DNA of 64,000 bases from Neolewinella persica DSM 23188. GTDB lineage: Bacteria > Bacteroidota > Bacteroidia > Chitinophagales > Saprospiraceae. The DNA lies in assembly GCF_000373105.1 (NCBI RefSeq), contig NZ_KB890429.1, positions 42,265 to 106,264 on the forward strand, read 5' to 3'. Below the pieces are notes generated by a model that saw only the letters and a list, made by a program, of their open reading frames with translations, had not been told where the DNA came from and ran no database searches. The translations under genes were made by a program, and so were the position numbers. This document shows, piece by piece, positions 7,354 through 16,020 of this stretch (position 1 is its first letter; every line of letters starts with the position of its first letter).

Positions 7354-8769
7354 CTAGGCAAACAGTGCTTCATACAGTTCCCGTACCGTAGCCAGCGTGA
7401 TTATCCTTATTCCGTACCGGTCCGGGTCCAGGCCCTTGGTATTGTATTTGCTGACGTAGATGGATTTGAACCCCAGCCGGTCGGCTTCCTGAATGCGTTG
7501 CTCGATACGGGTGACGGCGCGAATTTCTCCACTCAGGCCTACTTCGCCGGCGAAGGCGATCTCGGGAGAGATGGTTACGTCCATGGCGCTGCTGAGCAGC
7601 GCGGCGATGATGGGCATGTCAATTGCGGGGTCGTCTACCTTGAGTCCGCCAGCAATGTTGAGGAAAACATCCTGGTTACCCAGCGGTAGGCCGGCACGTT
7701 TCTCGACTACCGCCAATAGCATGTTGAGGCGCTTAAGATCGAAGCCGGTTGCCGTTCGCTGCGGGTTCCCGTAGACGGCGGTGCTGACCAGCCCCTGCAC
7801 TTCGATCAGCATTGGGCGCATGCCTTCGAGGGTGGCACAGACGGCGGAGCCGGAGAGGTCTTCATCCCGCTCACTGAGCAATAATTCGCTGGGGTTGGAG
7901 ACTTCCCGTAGTCCGGTGGCTTCCATTTGATAGATGCCCAGCTCATCGGTGGAACCGAAGCGGTTCTTCAGGGTGCGGAGGATGCGGTAGGTATAGTTGC
8001 GGTCCCCCTCAAACTGTAGTACGGCGTCGACGATATGCTCCAGCAATTTAGGGCCGGCAATAGAGCCTTCCTTAGTGATGTGCCCGATGATGAAGGTGGG
8101 TATCCCAGACTCCTTGGCGAAACGTTGCAGCTCTGCTGCACACTCCCGAACCTGGCTAACGGTGCCAGCCATACTGTCGACATGGGGACTGGCCAGGGTC
8201 TGGATGGAATCGATGATCAGTAATTCCGGTTTGACTTCTGCGGCATGTTGCAGGAGCTTGTTGGTATTGGTTTCGGTGAGGAGGTAGCACTGGGTTTTGT
8301 CTCCTCCCAATCGGTCGGCACGCATCTTGATCTGCTGTTCGGATTCTTCTCCGGAGACGTAGAGTACTTTCCGGCCCAGGCGGAGGGCTAGCTGGAGTAG
8401 TAAGGTGGATTTACCAATGCCCGGCTGCCCGCCGAAGAGGACGATGCTTCCGGGGACGATGCCGCCGCCAAGTACGCGGTTGAGCTCGCGGTCGGGGGAC
8501 TCCAGGCGATTTACGTCGCCGGCGACAACCCGTTCGAGTTGGATGGGGCGTGGGCCTTTGCCGACCGGTCCTCCGCCGGAGTTGCCTCCTGGTGGGGAGT
8601 CGTTGACGCTTCGCCAATCGGTCTTATTGTCGAGGCGTTCGTTCTTGGTTTTGACGACTTTTTCCTCGATGAGGGTATTCCACTCGCGGCAGGATGGGCA
8701 TTGGCCCATCCATTTGGGGGATTCGGCACCGCAGGAACGGCAGAAGAAGGCTATTTTGGTTTTGGCCAT
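7354..8769 (-). CDS. radA: DNA repair protein RadA
   Basis: RadA is a RecA-like branch-migration helicase for homologous recombination. The 471-residue protein has all family parts: an N-terminal zinc finger (C10, C13, C24, C27), Walker A G-G-Q-P-G-I-G-K-S, the RadA-specific K-N-R-F-G motif, and a C-terminal Lon-protease-like domain ending with the Y-V-S-K-Y-N region. The ATG is at 8769. Just upstream lies a 139-bp gap with three 21-bp direct repeats, behind an ArsR-type regulator on the same strand. Confidence 0.97.
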   Translation of the reverse strand: MAKTKIAFFCRSCGAESPKWMGQCPSCREWNTLIEEKVVKTKNERLDNKTDWRSVNDSPPGGNSGGGPVGKGPRPIQLERVVAGDVNRLESPDRELNRVLGGGIVPGSIVLFGGQPGIGKSTLLLQLALRLGRKVLYVSGEESEQQIKMRADRLGGDKTQCYLLTETNTNKLLQHAAEVKPELLIIDSIQTLASPHVDSMAGTVSQVRECAAELQRFAKESGIPTFIIGHITKEGSIAGPKLLEHIVDAVLQFEGDRNYTYRILRTLKNRFGSTDELGIYQMEATGLREVSNPSELLLSERDEDLSGSAVCATLEGMRPMLIEVQGLVSTAVYGNPQRTATGFDLKRLNMLLAVVEKRAGLPLGNQDVFLNIAGGLKVDDPAIDMPIIAALLSSAMDVTISPEIAFAGEVGLSGEIRAVTRIEQRIQEADRLGFKSIYVSKYNTKGLDPDRYGIRIITLATVRELYEALFA

Positions 8770-8772
8770 TTT

Positions 8773-8898
8773 GTAAATATGTAGAAGTACGACAGTTCTA
8801 ATTTGTGTAGAACTTCAGGGTGCCGTAAATATGTAGAAGTACGACGCTTGTACAGCAAAACTAATGAAAGCGCCGTTGTAAATATGTAGAAGTACAAC
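8773..8898. repeat. three 21-bp direct repeats between ArsR-like gene and radA
   Basis: Copies at 8773-8793, 8825-8845 and 8878-8898 share the core AAATATGTAGAAGTAC; the first two are identical over 21 bp and the third has one change. Start-to-start spacing is 52 and 53 bp, about five helical turns, so the sites face one side of the DNA. A degenerate half copy lies near 8805-8818. Possible iterons or operators; the neighbouring winged-helix regulator is the obvious candidate binder. Confidence 0.88.
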
Positions 8899-8908
8899 AA
8901 CGCTGATA

Positions 8909-9271
8909 TCACGCACTCCCCGTCCCCGCATCCCTCTCCTCCTCCAATGGAATAACTTGAGCAATCTGCCGGAATTCTCGTCGGGAAGCCTGAATGCAGC
9001 GAATGTAAAACTCACGATTTAGCTGATACCCTGCCTGATTACTAGCGAGTAAAACAGGCTGGATAAAGCCAAGTTTTTTTAAAATGTGCACGTGCTGATG
9101 AATCGTGGCGCGCGTGAGCGGAATACCACTAATCAGCGCACTATAGCAGGAAGCACCTCCCTGTACCAGCTTTCTCATTACCACCACTCGGGCAGGATGA
9201 CCAAGCGCATGACCTAATGTACTGGTTAATTGCAGGTCTTCACGGAAGATGAAGTTTTTTGAAATCGCCAC
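8909..9271 (-). CDS. ArsR-type winged-helix regulator
   Basis: The 120-residue protein has an ArsR/SmtB-like winged helix: L-G-H-P-A-R-V-V-V-M-R-K-L at about residues 23-35, and the recognition helix T-R-A-T-I-H-Q-H-V-H-I-L-K-K-L-G. A single Cys in the middle is not enough for a metal site, so it is probably not a classical metal sensor. The only plausible start is GTG at 9269-9271. It precedes radA by 139 bp on the same strand, with regularly spaced 21-bp repeats in the gap. Confidence 0.8.
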   Translation of the reverse strand: MAISKNFIFREDLQLTSTLGHALGHPARVVVMRKLVQGGASCYSALISGIPLTRATIHQHVHILKKLGFIQPVLLASNQAGYQLNREFYIRCIQASRREFRQIAQVIPLEEERDAGTGSA

Positions 9272-9387
9272 GTTTTGCTGTTTTAAGTAATGTAGGGTCT
9301 AGCATGCAATGATAAACAATAAGTTTTAAAATAAAAAATTATACTTTAAAAACGTGCATTTAGGCGCCTGCGCTCCAAATCTTCCTT

Positions 9388-9405
9388 TGCACCTGCGGCC
9401 CCGCC
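9388..9405 (+). repeat. dispersed 18-bp element, copy 4
   Basis: A perfect consensus copy preceded by CTTCCTT and followed by CCAAAA. It lies 7 bp beyond the stop of the minus-strand anti-sigma gene, antisense to it, so it cannot be that gene's promoter. Confidence 0.92.
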
Positions 9406-9412
9406 CCAAAAA

Positions 9413-10171
9413 TTACTCTTCAGTCATACCCCTAATTTCTTCCAGCAACTTACCCGCCTGCTCATGATAATCAGACCCTGAAGGAATCTCCCGAAGCACC
9501 TCCTCACTTTGCTGATAGGCTGCCTTGTCACCTGCTTCGGCTTTCCTCAAGTAAGTAAGGGCCAAATACCAGCCCCCCGCCCATTTGTTAGCCGTCTCCC
9601 CTGCATATAGGATTTCAAACTGCGCTTGCGCGCTCGTCAGATTATTTAGTTCCAATTGGCTTATACCCGCGAAAAGTCGTAGTTCCGAATTCCAGCCATT
9701 GGTCGTAGCGTAGGTTTCCAACAGTTGTGCCGACGCTGCATAATTTTCTTCACCAAAGGCTTCCTCCATCTCCTGGATCGTTACGTTATCCTGCGAGCCA
9801 CGCGCTGTCATTTCCAGATGGGGATGTTCCGCATACTGCTCGTAAAGCGATCCATTAATTGGCCAGCCGATATAAACGAGCACCAAAATAATCGCTGCAG
9901 CGATGCCACTTGCTATCCTGAACCATAGTCTTTTTACTATCGGACGCTGTTTTTGAAGCCCTTTACGCGCATTTCGCATCACGGCCCGGAGTTCTTCTAC
10001 CTCCGGCTCATTAGCACTTTGTCGATGGATACTTTCCCTGGCCATTTTCAAGGCCAGAAGCTCATCCGAAAGCGCCTCATCCTCCGCAAGCCTCGCAGCG
10101 AAATGAAGTCGTTCTGCTTCTGGCATGTCACCGGCGAGGTACCGTTCTATTTCCTCATACCGCTCGTTCAT
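9413..10171 (-). CDS. anti-sigma-like membrane protein with TPR-like domain
   Basis: The 252-residue protein has a cytoplasmic N-terminal helix bundle typical of Bacteroidota anti-sigma factors (M-N-E-R-Y-E-E-I-E-R-Y-L-A-G-D-M), one membrane segment at about 86-103, and a periplasmic half with TPR-like helices at about 140-245. The ATG overlaps the TGA of the upstream sigma gene by four bases (ATGA), so the pair is almost certainly translationally coupled. It probably holds the sigma factor at the membrane until an envelope signal arrives (inference). The 18-bp element lies 7 bp after its stop. Confidence 0.8.
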   Translation of the reverse strand: MNERYEEIERYLAGDMPEAERLHFAARLAEDEALSDELLALKMARESIHRQSANEPEVEELRAVMRNARKGLQKQRPIVKRLWFRIASGIAAAIILVLVYIGWPINGSLYEQYAEHPHLEMTARGSQDNVTIQEMEEAFGEENYAASAQLLETYATTNGWNSELRLFAGISQLELNNLTSAQAQFEILYAGETANKWAGGWYLALTYLRKAEAGDKAAYQQSEEVLREIPSGSDYHEQAGKLLEEIRGMTEE

Positions 10172-10749
10172 AAGCCCTCTTTTAACTTTGAAAATTCCGC
10201 CGCCTGCCTGATCAGCGCACTGAGCCTCGCCATACACTCCGATTTTTTCTTACGGGCATAGCTGTAGGAGATGCCTAACAATTCTGCGACTTCCTTCATC
10301 CCCATACCAGCCCAGGAATTCCGGAGTATGGCTTTGCAACTCTCCCCCAGATCATTAAATTTTTCCCGGAAGAACCGATCTCTTTCTTCTTGAAGGATCG
10401 TTTCTTCGGCCATTTTTCGGGAGTCGTCTCCCTCCTTGTATAGTGTGTACCCCGCTAATGTTACTCCCCTGGTCTGCCGTTTCTTCAGTTCATTCAGCCA
10501 AAGGTTACGGCAAATGGCGTGGAGGTAAGTACTGAATTTACAGGTCAGTAGCAATTCTTCCTTCTTTGCCCGCTGAAAAATGGCCACCATCGCTTCCTGG
10601 AAAATATCCTCTGCATCGGTCCGATCTCCTGAATTTCGAAGGACGTGTTGGGCGACCGATTCAAAATTTTGCACATAAATATCCCTGATCACGCCAGCAT
10701 CTCTGGCAATGATACCCTCTATGTATGCCTGATCCTGATGTGCTTTCAT
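10168..10749 (-). CDS. ECF-type sigma factor, coupled to anti-sigma gene
   Basis: The 193-residue protein has ECF region 2 (D-R-T-D-A-E-D-I-F-Q-E-A at about 42-53, and a Y-L-H-A-I-C-R-N-L-W segment) and a region 4 helix-turn-helix near the end (M-K-E-V-A-E-L-L-G-I-S-Y-S-Y-A-R-K-K). It is the first gene of a two-gene operon with the anti-sigma factor and is divergent from the three-protease cluster at 11-18.8 kb. The layout suggests it controls that cluster (inference). Confidence 0.92.
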   Translation of the reverse strand: MKAHQDQAYIEGIIARDAGVIRDIYVQNFESVAQHVLRNSGDRTDAEDIFQEAMVAIFQRAKKEELLLTCKFSTYLHAICRNLWLNELKKRQTRGVTLAGYTLYKEGDDSRKMAEETILQEERDRFFREKFNDLGESCKAILRNSWAGMGMKEVAELLGISYSYARKKKSECMARLSALIRQAAEFSKLKEGL

Positions 10750-11072
10750 AATGAATTCAGCGGGGAGTAACTGTTGGTTAAGGTACGGTTTTCGAATATA
10801 CTCATCACGAAGTTGTTTGGGAAACCCCTGGCGCTGAGCGTCTGCAAACGCTGCTGCTTTCAGGTCAACGGTATCCCTAACCTTTACGGTTTTGGTTTAA
10901 TCTGAAAAGAGGGGGGTAACAATAGCAAGCAACTGCTTATACACTTTTGAATCGGCTGGGCAGGAAGCCCCATTCCCTTTTAGATCAGGTGGCGCGGCCG
11001 CAGGTGCAGGGGAAGGACTTTCAAATCAGCCGTGTAGGCTAACCCATTCTCTAATCAACAAAATCAACAGTT
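10750..11072. other. divergent intergenic region
   Basis: The 323-bp gap between the divergent sigma factor and caspase-fold gene contains one 18-bp element (10991-11008) and a near-palindrome AACCTTTACGGTT near 10878, also seen near 49575. No coding sequence is credible. Confidence 0.6.
10991..11008 (-). repeat. dispersed 18-bp element, copy 5
   Basis: GGCGCGGCCGCAGGTGCA points toward the sigma/anti-sigma operon. With the 9388 copy it exactly brackets that operon as an inverted pair. It is also 64 bp before the divergent caspase-fold gene. Confidence 0.9.
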
Positions 11073-13589
11073 ATGAAACGGTATACTTTTTACTTACTCC
11101 TCTTGCTCTTCGGGAGCAGCATGACCCTAAGCTTATCGTTAGCCGGTCAAGCCCACGTCGTAAAGGGAGCCAAAGATATTCCGGTAGGAGTACCTACCAG
11201 GAAGGCGACTATTAAGGTGCAGAATGCTAACGGTGAAGTGGCCACTGACTTTATGGTTTACCTCTCCGGGGGCGGTAACATTACTCAAGTTGACATCCGT
11301 GATAAGACAGATTTTGTCGATGATGATTATATGAATACCCTGGATAGTACTGAAAATGACCAGATGGTAGATCCGCCGGCAACCCAGGCGCGAACAATCA
11401 TTTCAGGCCAGTTCCCCATTAGTGCTCAGGATTCGGTTACTGTCGATATATACTTCGACACACTCTCGGCACCAGGTGCAATACTTAGCGTCGTCTTTTC
11501 TAATGAAGATCCCCACGGGTTTCATTCGAGCATGTTAGAAAACACCCCATTGGGCCCTCCTGGAGTTATGGCATCACTTTTTTTACCCCCTGGATCCAAC
11601 GGTGCAACAACTCGACTAGTAAACGAAACAGGAGAATTCATTGCAGCCGTCGGAGTTGTGCTTCCGGAACAACCGATGGAAAACCTGTTCCTGGAAGCCC
11701 CTTACGAAAACAGTGAAATCCCCCTGGGCACCGGTCGGGAGACCATGATCTTTTTCGACCCGCCCCTTGCGCCTTTCGACCAAGCCAGGCTCTACCTGAA
11801 TATGCCGCAACCACTGGGCGCGCAGGGCGCGCAAATGCAATTTATTACTCTGGAGAGTTTCCCCCCTGAATGCCCCATCAGCATTGCCAGCATCGATATC
11901 GACGAATGTGAAGTGGACAATACCTTCGGCATCGCCGTGGATATGAACGTCAACGCAGCAGCCCGTCACTATAAAGAATACACCTTTACCAACAACCTTG
12001 ATCAGTCGGTCAACGACCTGCACGCCACTTTCTCAGGGACGGGAGGCGACCTGTTAACCGTTATCCTGAAAAACGGGACGGGGTGTGATGCACCTGAAAT
12101 CAATAATAATGATGAGGTAAGTAACCGGATGGACATTAAATGGCCAGCGGCCTGTGTCGGCCCGGGTGAATCCGTTCGGGTGCGGGTATGTAGCCCGTAC
12201 GGTACGCCACGATTCGAGGGAGGGTACTGGACCTTAAATGGCCGCAACGTGGGTGACCTTAAGGAAAATGATGTAAGCGCCGGGCCTGAATATGGCGCCA
12301 ATAGTGACGGGCTTGAGTTCTATTTAAACGGAGAATTAGTAGCGCAGACCCCGGCCATCTCCGGCATTCATAGAATTGATAACCTTCCAGCCGGAGGTGA
12401 GCCGATGATGCTTACGGTTGCCCTGACCGGAGACCTGGGCTGTGCGTTCACCCAGACGTTCCTGCCACCGGCTTGTCAACAACAATTTCCGTTGAATTGT
12501 GAACGGATGCAGCTACCCGACCAGGACATCCCCCTGGCAGAATACCCAATCATTGAAGTAACCGCTGGGGTTACAGTGCATTACGAAAGCCTATCCAGCC
12601 CAATCACGGATTTTTGGGTGTTGCCCCCCAAAATGCTTCAGGCAGACAATGCCTACCAATGTGGGGAGGACTATCGCGCAGTAATGGATCAACCCCAACT
12701 CCCGGCAACTTCCATTGACCTTACATTGGACCGTTCCGGCCCATATCTCGTACAATACCTTACTATGGCTGGAGAGTTGACGACGGAAATCATTTATGTC
12801 GACACGCAATCTCCCGGGAATGTATTCGATAATAATAGTTGTGCCACCGGAGCCTACGAGGAAATCCCCTGTGGTGATCCTGACCTGGCAGTATTAAGCA
12901 GCACCAACGGAAGCCCAAATCGTTGGGGTGAGCCTGGGGTGTTTGCTACCAGTTTAGATTCTGCTGCCGCGTTGATTTGTCGCATTTACGAGAAAGAGGG
13001 GGATTCTTTAAGTCTGGTCATTAATGCGCACGGCGCATCGGGCTCCGTCATTATTGGGAGCGACACGCTGACCATTGAAAATATCGACGCGTTTGCGGAA
13101 GCCATAAAAGGAAAAGTCAAAGAAGTCAGGCTTATGTCCTGTAATGTTGCCTTGGGCGAGGGAGGCAGGGCCTTCGTTTGTGCCCTGGAACAAAAACTGG
13201 GGGTAAATGTGATTTCTTACACAGGTCTGGTAGCAGTAACCAAAAGGGGCGAAGCAATCTGGTACACTACCGGGGAACCATACAGCTGGGAAGATGCCAC
13301 AACGGCAACAAATGATGCGGCATCGTCCGGTTGGGTACCTCCCGCCACGATATTCCCAAATCCGTTTACAACTTCAGTAACGGTACAAGTGTCATCAGCA
13401 TCGCTTACGCCAATACGCCTACGCGTATTCCGGGCAGATGGTTCGCTGGTAAGGGAACAGTTGTATCGACAGTCACTGGCTGGCGAAGCGTATCAGATAC
13501 TGTTGACGGAGGAGCCCGCCGGCGTTTATTTCCTTCAAATAGAAAGTCTAGGTAGGACTTCCGTGCAACGACTTATCAAATCGGACTAA
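11073..13589 (+). CDS. exported caspase-fold (DUF4347-like) protein with T9SS sorting domain
   Basis: The 838-residue protein has a signal peptide (1-25, ending SLAGQ), a long region of Cys-containing beta-sandwich-like segments (about 35-580), and a domain at about 620-735 resembling DUF4347. In that domain V-I-N-A-H-G (His653) is followed 37 residues later by M-S-C-N-V-A (Cys690), the His/Cys dyad layout of caspase-like clan CD peptidases. The C-terminal 80 residues (F-P-N-P-F, then P-A-G-V-Y-F-L-Q-I) form a T9SS sorting domain. It should be exported and surface-attached or released. Whether it is an active protease is inference. It heads a run of three protease-like genes divergent from an ECF sigma operon. 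Confidence 0.72.
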   Translation: MKRYTFYLLLLLFGSSMTLSLSLAGQAHVVKGAKDIPVGVPTRKATIKVQNANGEVATDFMVYLSGGGNITQVDIRDKTDFVDDDYMNTLDSTENDQMVDPPATQARTIISGQFPISAQDSVTVDIYFDTLSAPGAILSVVFSNEDPHGFHSSMLENTPLGPPGVMASLFLPPGSNGATTRLVNETGEFIAAVGVVLPEQPMENLFLEAPYENSEIPLGTGRETMIFFDPPLAPFDQARLYLNMPQPLGAQGAQMQFITLESFPPECPISIASIDIDECEVDNTFGIAVDMNVNAAARHYKEYTFTNNLDQSVNDLHATFSGTGGDLLTVILKNGTGCDAPEINNNDEVSNRMDIKWPAACVGPGESVRVRVCSPYGTPRFEGGYWTLNGRNVGDLKENDVSAGPEYGANSDGLEFYLNGELVAQTPAISGIHRIDNLPAGGEPMMLTVALTGDLGCAFTQTFLPPACQQQFPLNCERMQLPDQDIPLAEYPIIEVTAGVTVHYESLSSPITDFWVLPPKMLQADNAYQCGEDYRAVMDQPQLPATSIDLTLDRSGPYLVQYLTMAGELTTEIIYVDTQSPGNVFDNNSCATGAYEEIPCGDPDLAVLSSTNGSPNRWGEPGVFATSLDSAAALICRIYEKEGDSLSLVINAHGASGSVIIGSDTLTIENIDAFAEAIKGKVKEVRLMSCNVALGEGGRAFVCALEQKLGVNVISYTGLVAVTKRGEAIWYTTGEPYSWEDATTATNDAASSGWVPPATIFPNPFTTSVTVQVSSASLTPIRLRVFRADGSLVREQLYRQSLAGEAYQILLTEEPAGVYFLQIESLGRTSVQRLIKSD

Positions 13590-13607
13590 TCTCTTGGGTG
13601 CCTACGA

Positions 13608-13642
13608 TGAGAAAACGGCCTGACAGTCAAGCGGTTTTCTCA
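13608..13642 (+). terminator. weak hairpin after caspase-fold gene
   Basis: TGAGAAAAC (13608-13616) pairs with GTTTTCTCA (13634-13642) 18 bp after the stop codon. There is no long T-run after it, so termination is uncertain. Confidence 0.4.
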
Positions 13643-13798
13643 CCCGATGCAGCTTTCAGTTTGACGTAGTTGGCTGAAAGTTCATCGGATGTGTGAAATC
13701 GCGATCATTTAGAGCACTGTAAAGATTCGTGCACTCCGTAGGGCTTGCCCCCGCCTGATCAGCATAAATCCGAAATCCGGGACAAAATTTATCCAATC

Positions 13799-13829
13799 AG
13801 AAAGGCCACTCATTTAGGGTGGTCTTTCT
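13799..13829 (+). terminator. hairpin just before subtilisin-like gene
   Basis: AGAAAGGCCAC (13799-13809) pairs with GTGGTCTTTCT (13819-13829) with one mismatch and a 9-nt loop, followed by a weak A/T-rich stretch. It lies 35 bp before the next start codon, so it may terminate read-through or act as a leader structure. Confidence 0.5.
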
Positions 13830-13864
13830 AATTAGACAGAAAACCCTTAAATTGAATATCCACC

Positions 13865-16009
13865 ATGAAACAACAAACACTACTCTTTCTTCTTTTGGTA
13901 ACCTTAGGCTTTACCTGCCTCTCTGCACAAAACATACTTTGGCAGGAGACTTTCCAGGATTCTCCCTTTGAGACTTCACCTGAAGAACAGTGGACTACCG
14001 GAGGAACTCAAAGCCCCGAAGCCTGGAGTTGGACACCAGACGGAACAGCAGCAGGCTTATTTTGGAATGATCGTAAGGCAATTGGTTCCAATTCGGGTGG
14101 AGGTGCTTTGCTTTTCGATTCTGATTACTTGCTAAACGAAACAGGTGTATTGGCCCCTCATCGTGGGGTGGCTACCTCTCCGGTACTCAATGTCGGAACG
14201 CCCGGAGCACCGCTTTTTCTCAGCTTTTATCAGTACTACCGAAGCCATCAGTCTTTTACAAGCGTAGCGGTTGTGGACCCGGAATCAAACGATGTTTTTG
14301 AAGTATTCAATAATGAACTTGTCGGCCCAAATGTAGAGACGTCATCCAAGGAACGGGTGGTCATCGATCTTTCCGACCTCCCCTTTACCGGATCCCAACT
14401 TCAGCTTCGGTTTACTTTTCAGGGAAGCTACTATTTTTGGCTGATTGATGACCTTACCCTTTATGATGCTTATCCATATCCGGTCACGGTACCAGGCTAC
14501 GTTGGGGACAGCTTAGCAAACTACGGGAAACCCTATGCGGTCAATTGTGCAGGGACGGCCATCGTCCCCAACCAACTCGTCGTTCAGTTTAAGCCCGGTG
14601 TATCGGATGCAGAGAAGGAGGAGTTGCGCGAAGATTTTGGGGTAATGGAGGTGTCGGGCTGTATGTGTAATGCAATTGAACTTTGGCAACTAGGGAATCC
14701 ACTGCCTACAGATCCTGCGGCCCCACCCGGCCCCACCGGAAGATCCCTCGGAATAGACGAGCTAAAAGCCTCAGCAAGCTCCTCCTCTAAAGTAGACGGT
14801 GTAGACCCGAATTTCTATAATTGGAATGAAATACAACCTTCCTCCGAAGGGCCACTGCCTCCGCTACTCTCAATTCCGGCGGTGGGTACATCAGGTGACG
14901 AGACTACAGTCATCGCAATCCTCGATACTGGCGTAGAATTCGAACACCCAACCCTGAACCCTTTCATTTTTCTGGAGGGCGAGGAGGAATCCCAAAACTG
15001 CCTCCCGGCAGATACCATCGGCTGGAACTTTGTCGATGACAACAACAACAGCGGAGACAGCCACGATCACGGTAGCCACCTTGCGGGCATCATCGTTCAG
15101 CATATGGCCGCTGCGCCAACCCCGGAAACCGATTATAGATTGCTGCCCGTTAAAACCCATGATCAAAACGGTGTCTCCGACCTCTTCGATACCAGTTGCG
15201 GACTATACTACGCCCTACAGCAGGGGGCTAAAGTGATAAATTGTAGTTGGGGGTGGCTGGGAGATTCCAGCAAAGTCTGGTCAAATATTCTGGATTCAGC
15301 CATTGTCTATAATTCGTTGGTTGTCGCCGCGTCGGGTAACGACGCTATCTGGCTAGATACCCTTCAGCAGTACCCCGCCTGTTACCAACGGAAAAACCTA
15401 TTGGCGGTGGCCTCCGTAGATGCCGCCGGGGAGAACCTCAGCCCGTTCTCCAATTTTTCCGCCACCTATATCGACTTGGCCGCACCAGGGGAGAACATCC
15501 TCAGTACCGTAAGAAATAATGGTCAGGCACGTAAAAGCGGAACCTCCATGTCCGCACCAGCCGTAGCGGCACAGGCCGGTCGTATCTATCGGCAAGGCAG
15601 GGGAGACGTTACTTTTCGGGATGTGCGGGATTGTATACTGGCGTCAGCATCCAGCACCGAAGCGCTTAGCGCGTCGGTACTGGAAGGTAGGGTACTTGCC
15701 CCCGGGTTAGGTAGTTGTGATATCGTCGGCACCAATGATGTGAACATCGGAAGCCTTGCCCTGAAATTAAGTCCAAATCCCACCGCCGGACTAGCGGTTT
15801 TGGAAATAGGCACAACGCTCAACACTCCGGGGAAAGTGACGATTCTTGATGTTGGTGGCCGGAAAATTCAGGAGGTTCGTTTTTCACGATTGCTGGGAAA
15901 TGGAAAAGTCAACCTAAATTTAAGAGGTATTCCGCCGGGCTTATACCTCCTAACTGTTACCGTTGCGCAACAAAAAGGCGTAACGAAATTGATAATTGCC
16001 GGCGATTGA
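13865..16009 (+). CDS. subtilisin-like S8 protease with T9SS sorting domain
   Basis: The 714-residue protein has a signal peptide (about 1-21), an N-terminal beta domain, a short propeptide-like region (V-P-N-Q-L-V-V-Q-F-K-P-G near 238), and an S8 catalytic domain. The triad is visible: Asp354 in I-L-D-T-G-V, His402 in H-D-H-G-S-H, Ser561 in G-T-S-M-S-A-P, with the A-S-G-N-D oxyanion Asn at about 492. The last 80 residues (S-P-N-P-T-A-G, then P-P-G-L-Y-L-L-T-V) are a T9SS sorting domain. Only 11 bp separates it from the CHAT gene, so the two are an operon. Likely a secreted or surface protease that may process its neighbours (inference). Confidence 0.93.
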   Translation: MKQQTLLFLLLVTLGFTCLSAQNILWQETFQDSPFETSPEEQWTTGGTQSPEAWSWTPDGTAAGLFWNDRKAIGSNSGGGALLFDSDYLLNETGVLAPHRGVATSPVLNVGTPGAPLFLSFYQYYRSHQSFTSVAVVDPESNDVFEVFNNELVGPNVETSSKERVVIDLSDLPFTGSQLQLRFTFQGSYYFWLIDDLTLYDAYPYPVTVPGYVGDSLANYGKPYAVNCAGTAIVPNQLVVQFKPGVSDAEKEELREDFGVMEVSGCMCNAIELWQLGNPLPTDPAAPPGPTGRSLGIDELKASASSSSKVDGVDPNFYNWNEIQPSSEGPLPPLLSIPAVGTSGDETTVIAILDTGVEFEHPTLNPFIFLEGEEESQNCLPADTIGWNFVDDNNNSGDSHDHGSHLAGIIVQHMAAAPTPETDYRLLPVKTHDQNGVSDLFDTSCGLYYALQQGAKVINCSWGWLGDSSKVWSNILDSAIVYNSLVVAASGNDAIWLDTLQQYPACYQRKNLLAVASVDAAGENLSPFSNFSATYIDLAAPGENILSTVRNNGQARKSGTSMSAPAVAAQAGRIYRQGRGDVTFRDVRDCILASASSTEALSASVLEGRVLAPGLGSCDIVGTNDVNIGSLALKLSPNPTAGLAVLEIGTTLNTPGKVTILDVGGRKIQEVRFSRLLGNGKVNLNLRGIPPGLYLLTVTVAQQKGVTKLIIAGD

Positions 16010-16020
16010 ACAGCGCCTGA

